A program made the position numbers and the translations under genes. This document shows positions 1 to 8,673 of a stretch of 64,000 nt of DNA, one piece after another. This stretch comes from Hydrogenophaga sp. NFH-34 (GTDB lineage: Bacteria > Pseudomonadota > Gammaproteobacteria > Burkholderiales > Burkholderiaceae_C). The stretch is from positions 124,001 to 188,000 of the forward strand of contig NZ_JACBGE010000005.1 in assembly GCF_021401345.1 (NCBI RefSeq), in the 5' to 3' direction. Positions within the stretch are counted from its first letter, which is position 1. Each line of letters starts with the position of its first letter. The notes beneath the pieces were generated by a model. That model saw only the letters and a list, made by a program, of their open reading frames with translations, searched no databases and was not told the DNA's origin.

Positions 1-1
1 G

Positions 2-514
2 GTGGAAGGCAACCTGCTGGCCGCGCACCAGGAGATCCAGAAACTGGGCCTGCTCTACCCGGCGGGCGAACTGGGCTTCGAACAGGTGGAGGCCGCCGTG
101 CTGAACGTGGCGCGCTACACCCCCTTCAAGCTGGCCGAAGCCGTGCTCGGTGGGCAACTGGCGCGCGCGCAGCGCATGCTCGACGGGCTGCAGGCGGAGG
201 GCGAAGCGCCCGTGCTGGTGCACTTCGCGCTGGCCGAAGACATTCGCACCCTGCACCGCCTGCGCACGGCGGTGGACGCCGGGCGCCCCCTGCCCATGGC
301 GCTGCGTGAAAGCCGCGTCTGGGGCGTACGCGAAAAGCTCATGGAGCGCGTGCTGCCGCTGCTGGGCGCCCACACGCTGGGCAAGTGGCTCGACGACGCC
401 CACACCGTGGACGGTATCGTCAAGGGCCTCAAGGCCGACGGCTGGCCGATCGACCCCTGGCAGGCCCTGCAGCAGATGGCCATGCGCGTGGCGCGGGCCT
501 GCGCGCCACGCTGA
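2..514 (+). CDS. holA: DNA polymerase III delta subunit, C-terminal part
   Basis: The gene is cut by the left edge of the window; about 170 C-terminal residues remain of a protein that is usually about 340. HolA is the clamp-loader subunit that opens the beta sliding clamp during replication. The residues seen match the family's helical C-terminal domain, with the run FKLAEAVLGGQLARAQRML followed by a stretch on input from neighbouring subunits (VHFALAEDIRTL). The first codon visible is internal, so no start can be assigned. The stop lies 18 bases before the stop of the convergent AraC-type gene. Identification is by remembered family resemblance. Confidence 0.9.
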   Translation: MEGNLLAAHQEIQKLGLLYPAGELGFEQVEAAVLNVARYTPFKLAEAVLGGQLARAQRMLDGLQAEGEAPVLVHFALAEDIRTLHRLRTAVDAGRPLPMALRESRVWGVREKLMERVLPLLGAHTLGKWLDDAHTVDGIVKGLKADGWPIDPWQALQQMAMRVARACAPR

Positions 515-532
515 TCCGCCGCTGCAGCGCCC

Positions 533-1495
533 TCACACGCCCGAGCGCCACGCAGCTTGCCGGAACTCGCTGGGCGCCATGCCGGTGTGCTCGCGGAACG
601 CGCGGCTGAAATGCGCGCCGTTGTTGAAGCCCCAGGAAAAGGCGATGTCGGTGATGGTGCGCCCGGCCATCGCCGGGTTCTTGAGGTCGCGCATGCAGGC
701 CTGCAGGCGCCGGCGCAGGATGTGGTTGGCCAGGGTGTCGTCTTCTTCGCTGAAGGCCTTGTGCAGGTGGCGTTTGCTGCAGTTGAGCGCCAGGGCCATG
801 CCCTCGATGGACAGGCCCGGGTCGCGCAGGTGCTGACCGATGTGGTCGCGAATGCGGTCGCGCAGCGCCTCCATCTGTGTGGCGCTGCTGGCCTTGCCCG
901 CCAGCTCCTGCAGCGACAGCCGCACCAGCTCCATGACCATCTCGCCCGCCCCGCAGGCCGAGGCCTCGCTCATGCTGGGCAGTTCCTGCCAGGTGCTGCG
1001 CATGGCTTCCAGCGCCACGCGGGAGATGCCGCTGGCGCCCCCCACGTGCCGCGCCATCAGCGGCTCCAGCCGCAGGCCGCGCTCGGTCAATTGTTCCCGA
1101 GGCAGCATCACGATGAGGTGCTCCACCCGCTCGGGGTTGCCGATCTCGTAGCTGCCGGTGGTGTCGTAGATGGCCCAGCCACCGGGCCGCACAAAGGCCT
1201 GGCGGCCGTGCTGCTCCACCGCCGCGCTGCCCTGCCAGGGCGCCACGATCTTGAGGTAGCTGGTGTCGCTGGAGCGCGCCAGCCGCTGGCTGCGCAGCAC
1301 GCGGTGGCGGTTGGCTTCGAGTTTGGTGAACACCACCTGGCCGGCGTGCGAAGCCGCTATGTGACCGTCGAACAGGGTGTCGCCGTACAGGTCGGACTCC
1401 AGCCCACCGAAATGGCTCCAGACCCAGTCGCGCCAGACCGCCGCACGTTCGGCCGGCGCGGCGACATCGGTGGACATGAGGTGGGTGGCGGTCAT
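533..1495 (-). CDS. AraC/XylS-family transcriptional regulator
   Basis: About 320 residues. The N-terminal half resembles the AraC-binding-like domain of FeaR/XylS-type activators, and the C-terminal about 100 residues form the double helix-turn-helix: first helix pair near LSIEGMALALNCSKRHLHKAF, second near TITDIAFSWGFNNGAHFSRAF, ending in the usual GMAPSEFR. It is divergent from the ABC transporter and aldehyde dehydrogenase operon, which is its likely target. Inference: it responds to an aromatic or amine-derived compound, as FeaR does. Start uncertain: ATG at 1495 was chosen, with in-frame alternatives at 1507 and 1477 and no clear ribosome binding site for any. Confidence 0.85.
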   Translation of the reverse strand: MTATHLMSTDVAAPAERAAVWRDWVWSHFGGLESDLYGDTLFDGHIAASHAGQVVFTKLEANRHRVLRSQRLARSSDTSYLKIVAPWQGSAAVEQHGRQAFVRPGGWAIYDTTGSYEIGNPERVEHLIVMLPREQLTERGLRLEPLMARHVGGASGISRVALEAMRSTWQELPSMSEASACGAGEMVMELVRLSLQELAGKASSATQMEALRDRIRDHIGQHLRDPGLSIEGMALALNCSKRHLHKAFSEEDDTLANHILRRRLQACMRDLKNPAMAGRTITDIAFSWGFNNGAHFSRAFREHTGMAPSEFRQAAWRSGV

Positions 1496-1566
1496 GGCGC
1501 GAACCATTATGCGGCGCGACCTGCCGACCCTGAACCCCTTAAGGTCGAGGGAAAACCCGTATCGGC

Positions 1567-1607
1567 GTGCACGCTGGGGCAAGCACAAAGTGCACGCTGG
1601 GCAAAGC
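1567..1607 (+). promoter_or_regulatory. Two direct repeats, candidate AraC-type operator upstream of the ABC operon
   Basis: GTGCACGCTGGGGCAAGC (1567-1584) and GTGCACGCTGGGCAAAGC (1590-1607) are 16/18 identical and start 23 bases apart, about two helical turns on the same face. Tandem half-sites of this kind are what AraC-family dimers bind. A possible -10, TAGGAT, lies at 1627-1632, so the downstream half-site ends where the -35 would be, the normal arrangement for class II activation. The divergent AraC gene is the obvious candidate. Operator function is inferred. Confidence 0.5.
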
Positions 1608-1681
1608 GGCTGCCCCGGGGTCTGCCTAGGATTTGAAACCCGTCCCAGAGGCGGTTTCCAACGCGAATCCAGGAGACAAGC

Positions 1682-2878
1682 ATGGTTCACCCGACGAGAC
1701 GACAGATCATCCGGGGCGCCGCCGCGACGGTGGGCGCCCTGTCCGTGGCGCCGCAGTTGCTGGCACAGTCCGCGCCCGTGCGCATCGGCTACACCATGGC
1801 GCGCACCGGCCCCTGGACCGGTGGCGCCCAGACCAGCCAGGAGCCCAACTACCTGCTGTGGGCCGAGCAACAGAACGCCGCCGGCGGCCTGGACGTGAAG
1901 GGCCAGCGCCGCAAGATCGAGCTGATCAGCAGCGACGACCGCAGCGACGTGGAGACCGTGGTCCGCACCTATGAAAAGCTCATGGGCAGCGACAAGGTGG
2001 ACCTGGTGCTGCCGCCCTGGGGCTCCAACGCCAACTTCGCCGTGGCCCCGCTGGCCAACCGCTTCCAGTACCCCTTCCTCGCGCCCACCGCGCTGTCGCG
2101 CAAGCTGGCCGAGATGAAGCTGCCCTACTTCTTCCTGCTGCTGCAGCAGCCCAAGCCCATGTGCGAGGCGCTGGTCGACATGTTCAAGGCCGCCGGTGTG
2201 AAGACCGTGGCCGTGATCTACGTGGACGACCTGTTCGGCCTGGAAAACTACGCCGCCCTCAAGGTGGCGCTGCAGGGCAGCGGCATCCAGATGGTGGAGG
2301 ACAAGAGCTACCCGGGCGGGGTGAAAGACCTCTCGCCCGTGCTGCGTTCCATGAAGGACAAGAACCCCGACGCCTTCGTGGGCTTCACCTACCCGCCCGA
2401 CACCATCCTGGCCAGCCGCCAGGCCAAGGAAGTGGGGTTCAACCCCAAGTTCTTCTACGCTTCGGTGGGCACCGCCTTCCCGCTCTACAAGAACGTGCTC
2501 ACCCCCGCCGGCGCCGAAGGCGTGCTGGGCATGGGCTCGTGGAACAGCAAGACCAGCCCGGGCGCCAAGGCCTACTTCGACGCCCACGTGGCCAGCCAGA
2601 AAAAGGAACCCGACCGCTGGGCCAGCGGCGCCACCTGGGCCGGCCTGGAAATCCTCACCAACGCCGTCAAGTCCGTCGGCCTGGACCGCAAGGCCATCCG
2701 CGACTACGTGGCGGGCAACACCCACAAGACCATCATCGGCGACATCAAGTTTGCCGGCAGCGAGAACGTGGGCACGCCGGGCACCGTGGGCCAGTGGCAG
2801 AACGGCGAGTTCGAGGTGGTGTGGCCGAAGGACCGCGCCACCGCCGCACTGAACCCCAACAAGCCGGCCTGGAAGTAG
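1682..2878 (+). CDS. ABC transporter periplasmic substrate-binding protein (branched-chain amino acid/aromatic type)
   Basis: 398 residues. A twin-arginine-like signal (RRQIIRG at residues 6-12, then a hydrophobic run to about LLAQ at 28) suggests export to the periplasm. The mature part begins VRIGYTMARTGPWTGG, typical of the Leu/Ile/Val-binding (Peripla_BP_6) fold, and the length is normal. It is the first gene of the cluster with both permeases and both ATPases. Substrate cannot be read from sequence; an aromatic or amide-type ligand is inferred from the aldehyde dehydrogenase downstream. GGAGA (1671-1675) upstream supports the ATG start. Confidence 0.88.
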   Translation: MVHPTRRQIIRGAAATVGALSVAPQLLAQSAPVRIGYTMARTGPWTGGAQTSQEPNYLLWAEQQNAAGGLDVKGQRRKIELISSDDRSDVETVVRTYEKLMGSDKVDLVLPPWGSNANFAVAPLANRFQYPFLAPTALSRKLAEMKLPYFFLLLQQPKPMCEALVDMFKAAGVKTVAVIYVDDLFGLENYAALKVALQGSGIQMVEDKSYPGGVKDLSPVLRSMKDKNPDAFVGFTYPPDTILASRQAKEVGFNPKFFYASVGTAFPLYKNVLTPAGAEGVLGMGSWNSKTSPGAKAYFDAHVASQKKEPDRWASGATWAGLEILTNAVKSVGLDRKAIRDYVAGNTHKTIIGDIKFAGSENVGTPGTVGQWQNGEFEVVWPKDRATAALNPNKPAWK

Positions 2879-2880
2879 AC

Positions 2881-2965
2881 CCACCCCCGAAGCGGCCACC
2901 GGGCCGCTCCCCCCTCAAGGGGGCGGCGCGAGCGGCCCGGCAAAGCCGGTTCCGCCGCGCCCTGG
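2881..2965 (+). repeat. Dispersed GC-rich intergenic repeat, copy 1
   Basis: Lies between the binding protein gene and the first permease gene. Its end (2934-2965) matches 43707-43738 at about 30 of 32 bases, including the core CCCGGCAAAGCCGGTTCC, which folds as GGC-GCC-type short stems. The CCCCCCTCAAGGGGGC segment forms another short hairpin. Related copies lie at 31251, 33121, 43628 and 63449. Function unknown. Confidence 0.75.
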
Positions 2966-2988
2966 ACAACTCTCCCTTCGTTTGCTGC

Positions 2989-3891
2989 ATGTCCTTTTCT
3001 GCCTGGCTTGAACTCATCGCCTCGGGTCTCATCACCGGGGGCATCTACGCGCTGGTCGCGCTGGGGCTCAACCTCCAGTACGGGCTGATGCGCATCCTCA
3101 ACATCGCGCACGGCGAATTCCTCATGGTCGGCGCGTTCCTCACCTGGATGGTGCAGTCCAGCTTCGGCCTCTCGCCGCTGTGGATGATCCCGGTCTCGTT
3201 CGCGCTGCTCATGGCGCTGGGCATCGCCATCCACTGGCTGTGCTTCCGCCGCCTCACTGCCACTTCGCCCAACCTCGACGTGTTCGAGGCGCGGGGCCTC
3301 ATGGTGGCCTTCGGCCTCATGTTCCTGGTGCAGAACGTCATCTCCTACGTCTGGGGTGGCGATCTGCGTGGCTACGACTTCCTCACGCAGCCGGTGCAGA
3401 TCCCGCTGCCGGGCGGCGAGGCGCAGTTTGCCGCCAACAAGCTGCTGGTGTTCGGCTTGGCGCTGCTGTTTGCGGGCGCGCTCATCGTGCTGCTGCGCCA
3501 GACGCTGCTGGGCAAGGGCGTGCGGGCGTTGATGCAGTCGCCCATCGGCGCGCAGCTCGTGGGCATTGACACCAAGCGCCTGCACCCGCTGATGTTCGGC
3601 ATCGGCCTGGGCCTGTCGGGTGTGGCCGGCTGCCTGCTGTCCATGGCCTACACCATCAGCCCGTCCATGGGCGAGCCCTACACCGTCACCGCGCTCATCG
3701 TCATCACGCTCGGCGGCTTCGGCAGCATGGGCGGCGCGCTCGCGGGCGGCCTGCTGCTCGGCGTCATCGAAGCCGTGGGCATGCACTTCACCAACCCCTC
3801 GCTCAAGGCCTTGCTGAGCTACGTCGTCTTCATCGGCGTGCTGCTGCTGCGTCCCGAAGGCCTGTTTACGAGAAAGAGCAGAAAAGCATGA
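2989..3891 (+). CDS. livH: Branched-chain-type ABC transporter permease (LivH family)
   Basis: 300 residues, inner membrane, about eight hydrophobic segments. The start MSFSAWLELIASGLITGGIY and the following YALVALGLNLQYGLMRILN with NIAHGEF is the family's diagnostic N-terminus (the usual form is NxAHG near residue 40). It pairs with LivM to form the channel. An ATG at 2989 was chosen because it begins exactly at the family N-terminus, although no good Shine-Dalgarno precedes it; the leader is occupied by the repeat at 2881. Confidence 0.88.
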   Translation: MSFSAWLELIASGLITGGIYALVALGLNLQYGLMRILNIAHGEFLMVGAFLTWMVQSSFGLSPLWMIPVSFALLMALGIAIHWLCFRRLTATSPNLDVFEARGLMVAFGLMFLVQNVISYVWGGDLRGYDFLTQPVQIPLPGGEAQFAANKLLVFGLALLFAGALIVLLRQTLLGKGVRALMQSPIGAQLVGIDTKRLHPLMFGIGLGLSGVAGCLLSMAYTISPSMGEPYTVTALIVITLGGFGSMGGALAGGLLLGVIEAVGMHFTNPSLKALLSYVVFIGVLLLRPEGLFTRKSRKA

Positions 3892-3896
3892 CGCAC

Positions 3897-3970
3897 AACG
3901 CCGGACCGCTCCAAGTTGTGCGAGCCCCCTCGGGGGGCAGCGCAGTACACGCAGTGACAAGCGTGGGGGC
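3897..3970 (+). repeat. Intergenic repeat-like hairpin element
   Basis: The gap between livH and livM contains GCCCCCTCGGGGGGC, a strong hairpin, followed by GACAAGCGTGGGGGC. It resembles intergenic elements common in Comamonadaceae (from memory) but is not closely related to the other repeat copies in this window. Its GGGGG may also serve as the livM ribosome-binding region. Confidence 0.5.
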
Positions 3971-3973
3971 ACC

Positions 3974-5002
3974 ATGACCTCCCGACAATTCCTCATCCGC
4001 GACCTGCTGGTCCTGTTCGGCCTCACCGGCTGGGCCGTGGCCCTGCCTGGTTTTGCCAGCGAGTTCGCCGTGTCCATGGCGCTCACCTGCCTGATGTATA
4101 TCGCCCTGTCATCCAGCTGGGCCATGTTCTGCGGCACCACGCGCTACCTCTCGCTGGCCACCTCGGCTTTCTTCGGCATCGGCGCCTACACCAGCGCCAT
4201 CCTGCTCGAATCCCTGCCGTGGGAGCAGGTCATCGTGCTGGGCGCACTGGTGGCGGCCGCCGTGGCCGTGGTCATGGGTGCGGCGGTGCTGCACCTGCGC
4301 GGCACCTACTTTGCGGTGCTCACCTTCGGCATGACGGAGCTGATCCGCCACGCCATCAGCTACTTCGAGAAATCGGTCACCGGCACCGTGGGCCGCGTGC
4401 TCATGGTGGTGCCCGAACGCGAAACTATCTACCTCACCGTGCTGCTGCTGGCGGTCATCGCCGTGGCGCTCTCCATCGTCATCCGCCGCACCCGCTTCGG
4501 CCTGGCGCTGCAGGGCATTGGGGCCGATGAACAACGCGCCCAGACCCTGGGCGTGAACACCCGCATCGTCAAGGTGGCCGGCTTCGCGCTCACGGCCGCC
4601 ATCGCGGGCGCCGTGGGCGCGGCCATGAGCGTGCGCTGGACCTACATCGACCCGCACACCGTGTTCAACCCCTTCATCGGCTTCCAGACCGTGCTGATCG
4701 CGCTGATTGGCGGCGCCATGACGCTGTGGGGCCCGCTGATTGCCGCCATCGTCTTCAGCGTGCTGGCCGAGACCCTGCGCCTGCAGGTGCCGCAGCTCTA
4801 CATGATGTCGCTGGGTCTGCTGCTCATCCTCTCGGTGCTGTACCTGCCGGGTGGCCTCGCCTCGCTGCGTGCTGACACCTTCAAGGGCTGGAAAAACGAC
4901 ATCCAGGCCTGGTGGACCGACATCAAGGACGACCTGAGCGGCGAGACGAAACGCCGCAAGGAACGCGAGAAAAAACGCCGGGAGCAGCGCCATGTCTACT
5001 GA
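3974..5002 (+). CDS. livM: Branched-chain-type ABC transporter permease (LivM family)
   Basis: 342 residues, polytopic inner-membrane protein. The segment SLATSAFFGIGAYTSAIL and the later FGLALQGIGADEQRAQTLGVN are LivM signatures (the EAA-like loop that contacts the ATPases). Unusually, after the last membrane segment (about residue 295) there is a tail of about 40 residues that is strongly charged, ending ETKRRKEREKKRREQRHVY. The last 11 bases overlap livG, implying translational coupling. Uptake partner of LivH. Confidence 0.87.
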   Translation: MTSRQFLIRDLLVLFGLTGWAVALPGFASEFAVSMALTCLMYIALSSSWAMFCGTTRYLSLATSAFFGIGAYTSAILLESLPWEQVIVLGALVAAAVAVVMGAAVLHLRGTYFAVLTFGMTELIRHAISYFEKSVTGTVGRVLMVVPERETIYLTVLLLAVIAVALSIVIRRTRFGLALQGIGADEQRAQTLGVNTRIVKVAGFALTAAIAGAVGAAMSVRWTYIDPHTVFNPFIGFQTVLIALIGGAMTLWGPLIAAIVFSVLAETLRLQVPQLYMMSLGLLLILSVLYLPGGLASLRADTFKGWKNDIQAWWTDIKDDLSGETKRRKEREKKRREQRHVY

Positions 5003-5800
5003 CGCGAAACAGCCCCTGCTGGATGCGCAGCAAGTCACCGTCCGCTTCGGTGGCCTGGTGGCGGTGGACGCGGTCAGCGCCACCTTCATGCCCGGCGAGC
5101 TGGTGGGCATCATCGGCCCCAACGGTGCCGGCAAGACGACCTTCTTCAACGCCATTTCGGGCGTGACCAAACCCACCAGCGGCCGCCTGACCGTGCGCGG
5201 CCAGCAGTTGGCCGGCAAGGGTCCGCACCGCTTCGCGCGCAACGGCCTGGCCCGGACCTTCCAGACACCGCGCACCTTTGGCGACATGACCGTGCGCGAC
5301 AACATCGCCTTCGGCCTCAAGTTCGCCGGCCGGCGCCGCCGCAAGTACCTCCTGTGGGGCGAAGAAAGCGGTGTGCCCTGGGTGCTGCGCACGGCCGACA
5401 GCATCCTCGGCCTCATTGGCCTCAGCGCGCAGGCCGATCTGCCCGCCGCTGCCATCACCCCATCGCAGCAGCGCCTGCTGGAGATTGGCATGGCGCTGGC
5501 CACGCGCCCGCGCATGCTGCTGCTGGACGAAGTGGCCGCCGGCCTGACCGAAAACGAGGTGGAGGAAATGGCCCGCCTCATCCGCCGCCTGCGCGACGAG
5601 CTGGACCTGACCGTGGTGTGGATCGAGCACGCCGTGACCACGCTGCTGCGCCACGTGGAGCGCGTGATCGTGCTGCACCAGGGCAAGAAGATTGCCGACG
5701 GCCCGCCGCGCGAGGTGGTGCGCAACCCCGAGGTGATCGAGGCCTACCTGGGCGACGAGATGAACGACGAGAACGACGAATCCCGCGCGGAGGTGACCGC

Positions 5801-5804
<4 letters not shown>
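4992..5804 (+). CDS. livG: Branched-chain-type ABC transporter ATP-binding protein (LivG family)
   Basis: 270 residues, cytoplasmic ATPase. Walker A GPNGAGKT at 42-49, Walker B MLLLDE at 175-180, switch histidine in WIEHAV. The ABC signature reads ITPSQQR (155-161) where LivG normally has LPYGQQR or LSGGQ-like, and the residue after the Walker B Glu is Val, not Pro. Both are changes I recall in aromatic-type subfamilies, so it is probably functional. Overlaps livM by 11 bases and livF by 4 (ATGA). Confidence 0.87.
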
Positions 5805-6619
<815 letters not shown>

Positions 6620-6658
6620 CCCCTTTTGCTTTTATTCAGACCCGCCAAGGAGAACCCC

Positions 6659-8113
6659 ATGTCCGACCTGTCCATGCTCATCAACGGCCTCAAGGTCACC
6701 GCCGAAAAAGGCGCCACCTTCGAACGCCGCAACCCACTGGATGGCAGCGTGGCCACCCGCGCGCCCGCCGCCAGCCCGGCCGACGCCGTGCTGGCCGTGG
6801 AAGCCGCCGCCGAAGCCTTCAAGACCTGGAGCGAAACCGGCCCCGGCGAACGCCGCGCCCTGCTGCTGAAAGCGGCCGATGCGCTCGAAGCCAAGACGCC
6901 CAAGTTCATCGAAGCCGTGGCCGCCGAAACCGGCGCCACCGGCATGTGGGCCGGCTTCAACGTGCACCTGGCCGCCGGCATGATCCGCGAGGCCGCCGCC
7001 CTCACCACCCAGATCAGCGGCGAGGTGATCCCGTCCGACGTGCCCGGCAGCCTGGCCATGGGCGTGCGCCAGCCGGCCGGCGTGGTGCTGGGCATCGCGC
7101 CGTGGAACGCACCCGTCATCCTCGGCGTGCGCGCCATCTGCGTGCCCCTGGCCTGCGGCAACACCGTCATCTTCAAGGGCAGCGAAAACTGCCCCCGCAC
7201 CCACCAGCTCATCGTCGAAGCGTTTGAAGACGCCGGCTTCCCCGCCGGCGTGGTGAACTACATCACCAACGCCCCGGCCGACGCCGGCACCGTGGTCGAA
7301 GCCATCGTGGCCCACCCGGCCGTGCGCCGCATCAACTTCACCGGCAGCACCAAGATCGGCAAGATCATCGCCATGACCTGCGCCAAATACCTCAAGCCCG
7401 TGGTGCTGGAGCTGGGCGGCAAGGCCCCGCTGGTGGTGCTGGACGACGCCGACCTCGACGACGCCGTCAACGGCGCGGCCTTCGGCGCCTTCGCCAACAG
7501 CGGCCAGATCTGCATGAGCACCGAACGCCTCATCGTGGACCAGAAGGTCGCCGACGAATTCGTCAAGAAGTTCGCCGACAAGGCCAAGAACCTGCCCCTG
7601 GGCGACCCGCGCAAGCCCGAGCCCGTGGTGCTCGGCTCCGTCATCGGCCAAGGCACCGTGGACCACTGCAACGCCCTCATCGACGACGCCCTGGCCAAGG
7701 GCGCCAAGCTGGTGGCCGGCGGCAAGGCCGACAGCACGCTGATGCCCGCCACCCTGCTCGACCACGTGACCCCGCAGATGCGCATCTACCACGAAGAAAC
7801 CTTCGGCCCCGTGAAGTGCATCGTGCGCGTGAAGAACACCGAAGAAGCCATCGCCTGCGCCAACGACAACGAATACGGCCTCAGCTCCGCCGTGTTCGGC
7901 AAAGACATCGCCCGCGCCTTCAACGTGGCCCGCAAGATCGACAGCGGCATCTGCCACGTGAACGGCCCGACGGTGCACGACGAAGCGCAGATGCCGTTTG
8001 GCGGCGTCAAAGGCTCAGGCATCGGCCGCTTCGGCGGCAAGGCCGGCATTGCCGAGTTCACCGAACTGCGCTGGATCACGGTGCAGACCACGCCGCGGCA
8101 CTATCCGTTCTGA
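6659..8113 (+). CDS. NAD(P)-dependent aldehyde dehydrogenase, aromatic-aldehyde type
   Basis: 484 residues, the normal length for the superfamily. Visible catalytic residues: Asn150 in APWNAP, Glu251 in LELGGKAP, Cys285 in GQICMS; NAD-binding FTGS at 227-230. The region around NVHLAAGMIREAAALTTQI resembles vanillin, salicylaldehyde and benzaldehyde dehydrogenases. AAGGAGA at 6647-6653 fixes the ATG. It lies 39 bases after livF and is probably the last gene of the operon, oxidising an aldehyde made from the imported compound. The exact substrate is inference. Confidence 0.88.
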   Translation: MSDLSMLINGLKVTAEKGATFERRNPLDGSVATRAPAASPADAVLAVEAAAEAFKTWSETGPGERRALLLKAADALEAKTPKFIEAVAAETGATGMWAGFNVHLAAGMIREAAALTTQISGEVIPSDVPGSLAMGVRQPAGVVLGIAPWNAPVILGVRAICVPLACGNTVIFKGSENCPRTHQLIVEAFEDAGFPAGVVNYITNAPADAGTVVEAIVAHPAVRRINFTGSTKIGKIIAMTCAKYLKPVVLELGGKAPLVVLDDADLDDAVNGAAFGAFANSGQICMSTERLIVDQKVADEFVKKFADKAKNLPLGDPRKPEPVVLGSVIGQGTVDHCNALIDDALAKGAKLVAGGKADSTLMPATLLDHVTPQMRIYHEETFGPVKCIVRVKNTEEAIACANDNEYGLSSAVFGKDIARAFNVARKIDSGICHVNGPTVHDEAQMPFGGVKGSGIGRFGGKAGIAEFTELRWITVQTTPRHYPF

Positions 8114-8146
8114 GGCCGGCGGCTTTCGGCAGCCTTTGCGAGAGGA

Positions 8147-8172
8147 GCCCCGGAGGCGTGCGTGTCCGGGGC
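8147..8172 (+). terminator. Stem-loop after the aldehyde dehydrogenase gene
   Basis: Perfect 8-bp arms GCCCCGGA (8147-8154) and TCCGGGGC (8165-8172) around a 10-base loop, 33 bases after the stop. No T-run follows, so it may be an RNA-stabilising hairpin or part of the hairpin-rich junction and not a classical intrinsic terminator. Confidence 0.4.
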
Positions 8173-8191
8173 CATCAGAGGGCCGTCGTCT

Positions 8192-8225
8192 GCCCAGGCG
8201 CTTCCGGTGAATGGAAGTCCTGGGC
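8192..8225. repeat. Long imperfect inverted repeat
   Basis: GCCCAGG (8192-8198) pairs with CCTGGGC (8219-8225), and CTTCC (8201-8205) pairs with GGAAG (8213-8217). The loop is 7 bases, with a CG/T internal bulge. Twelve paired bases make this one of the strongest hairpins in the region. It sits 450 bases upstream of a tyrosine recombinase gene; it lacks the GTTRRRY core of integron attC sites. Confidence 0.5.
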
Positions 8226-8292
8226 CGACCACTTCAGGCTCACCGCTGCCGGTCAGGTTCCGCAGCCCAATGCCAGCCGCCACCGCGACCCT

Positions 8293-8322
8293 GCCATGCC
8301 ATGCCATGCCATGCCATGCCAT
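8293..8322. repeat. Six tandem copies of GCCAT
   Basis: Six perfect head-to-tail pentamers, followed by GC. Pentanucleotide arrays change length by slipped-strand pairing and are often phase-variable when they lie in or next to a gene. Each unit supplies an ATG on both strands (GCCATG on plus, ATGGC on minus). No recognised gene uses it here. Confidence 0.85.
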
Positions 8323-8673
8323 GCGTCATCCTGTGAGGCAGCCGACCGCGGTACCTTCAGCAGTTGCCACGCAGCAGCGAAGGGCTGCACGAGGTTCCGA
8401 ACGGCTCCTACCTGCCCAGGCGACTGGCGCCTTGCGACCTTGTACAGAAGATCACCCGCCCCGCGTGAGCAGCTGGTCTGCAGCGATTGCCGCCTATCGC
8501 AGCTCAAATCCGAATAGCCGCTAAAAGTCGAACATCGGTCGTTCGCTCGCGTCCAAGGCCCGATTTTCGGCGGTGAACCTGTCTGAATAGACCCGGTCGA
8601 GCTTGACCTAGCGCAACACCCTGCATTGGACGCGGCGCATGCTGTGTGGCCCTCAACTTGATGGGAGTCCATC

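Larger units (their letters stand above)
8114..8673. other. 560-base non-coding stretch before the recombinase gene
   Basis: No convincing gene. It holds two strong hairpins (8147-8172 and 8192-8225) and a pentanucleotide tandem array (8293-8322). From about 8330 the sequence is less GC-rich than the operon to its left. This looks like the left junction of an accessory region. A reading frame of 73 codons on the minus strand (8101-8322) starts within the tandem array, but it has no family I know. Confidence 0.5.

Noticed and set aside
533-2899. Long minus-strand frame running beyond the AraC gene across the binding-protein gene
   Set aside because: Only the part from about 1495 downstream encodes a recognisable protein; the rest is a shadow of the plus-strand binding-protein gene in GC-rich DNA.
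8192-8225. attC-like integron recombination site
   Set aside because: The hairpin lacks the GTTRRRY and RYYYAAC core sites, and the recombinase is not an IntI type.
8101-8322. 73-codon minus-strand gene starting in the GCCAT array
   Set aside because: No family, no clear ribosome binding site, and the N-terminus is merely the translated repeat.
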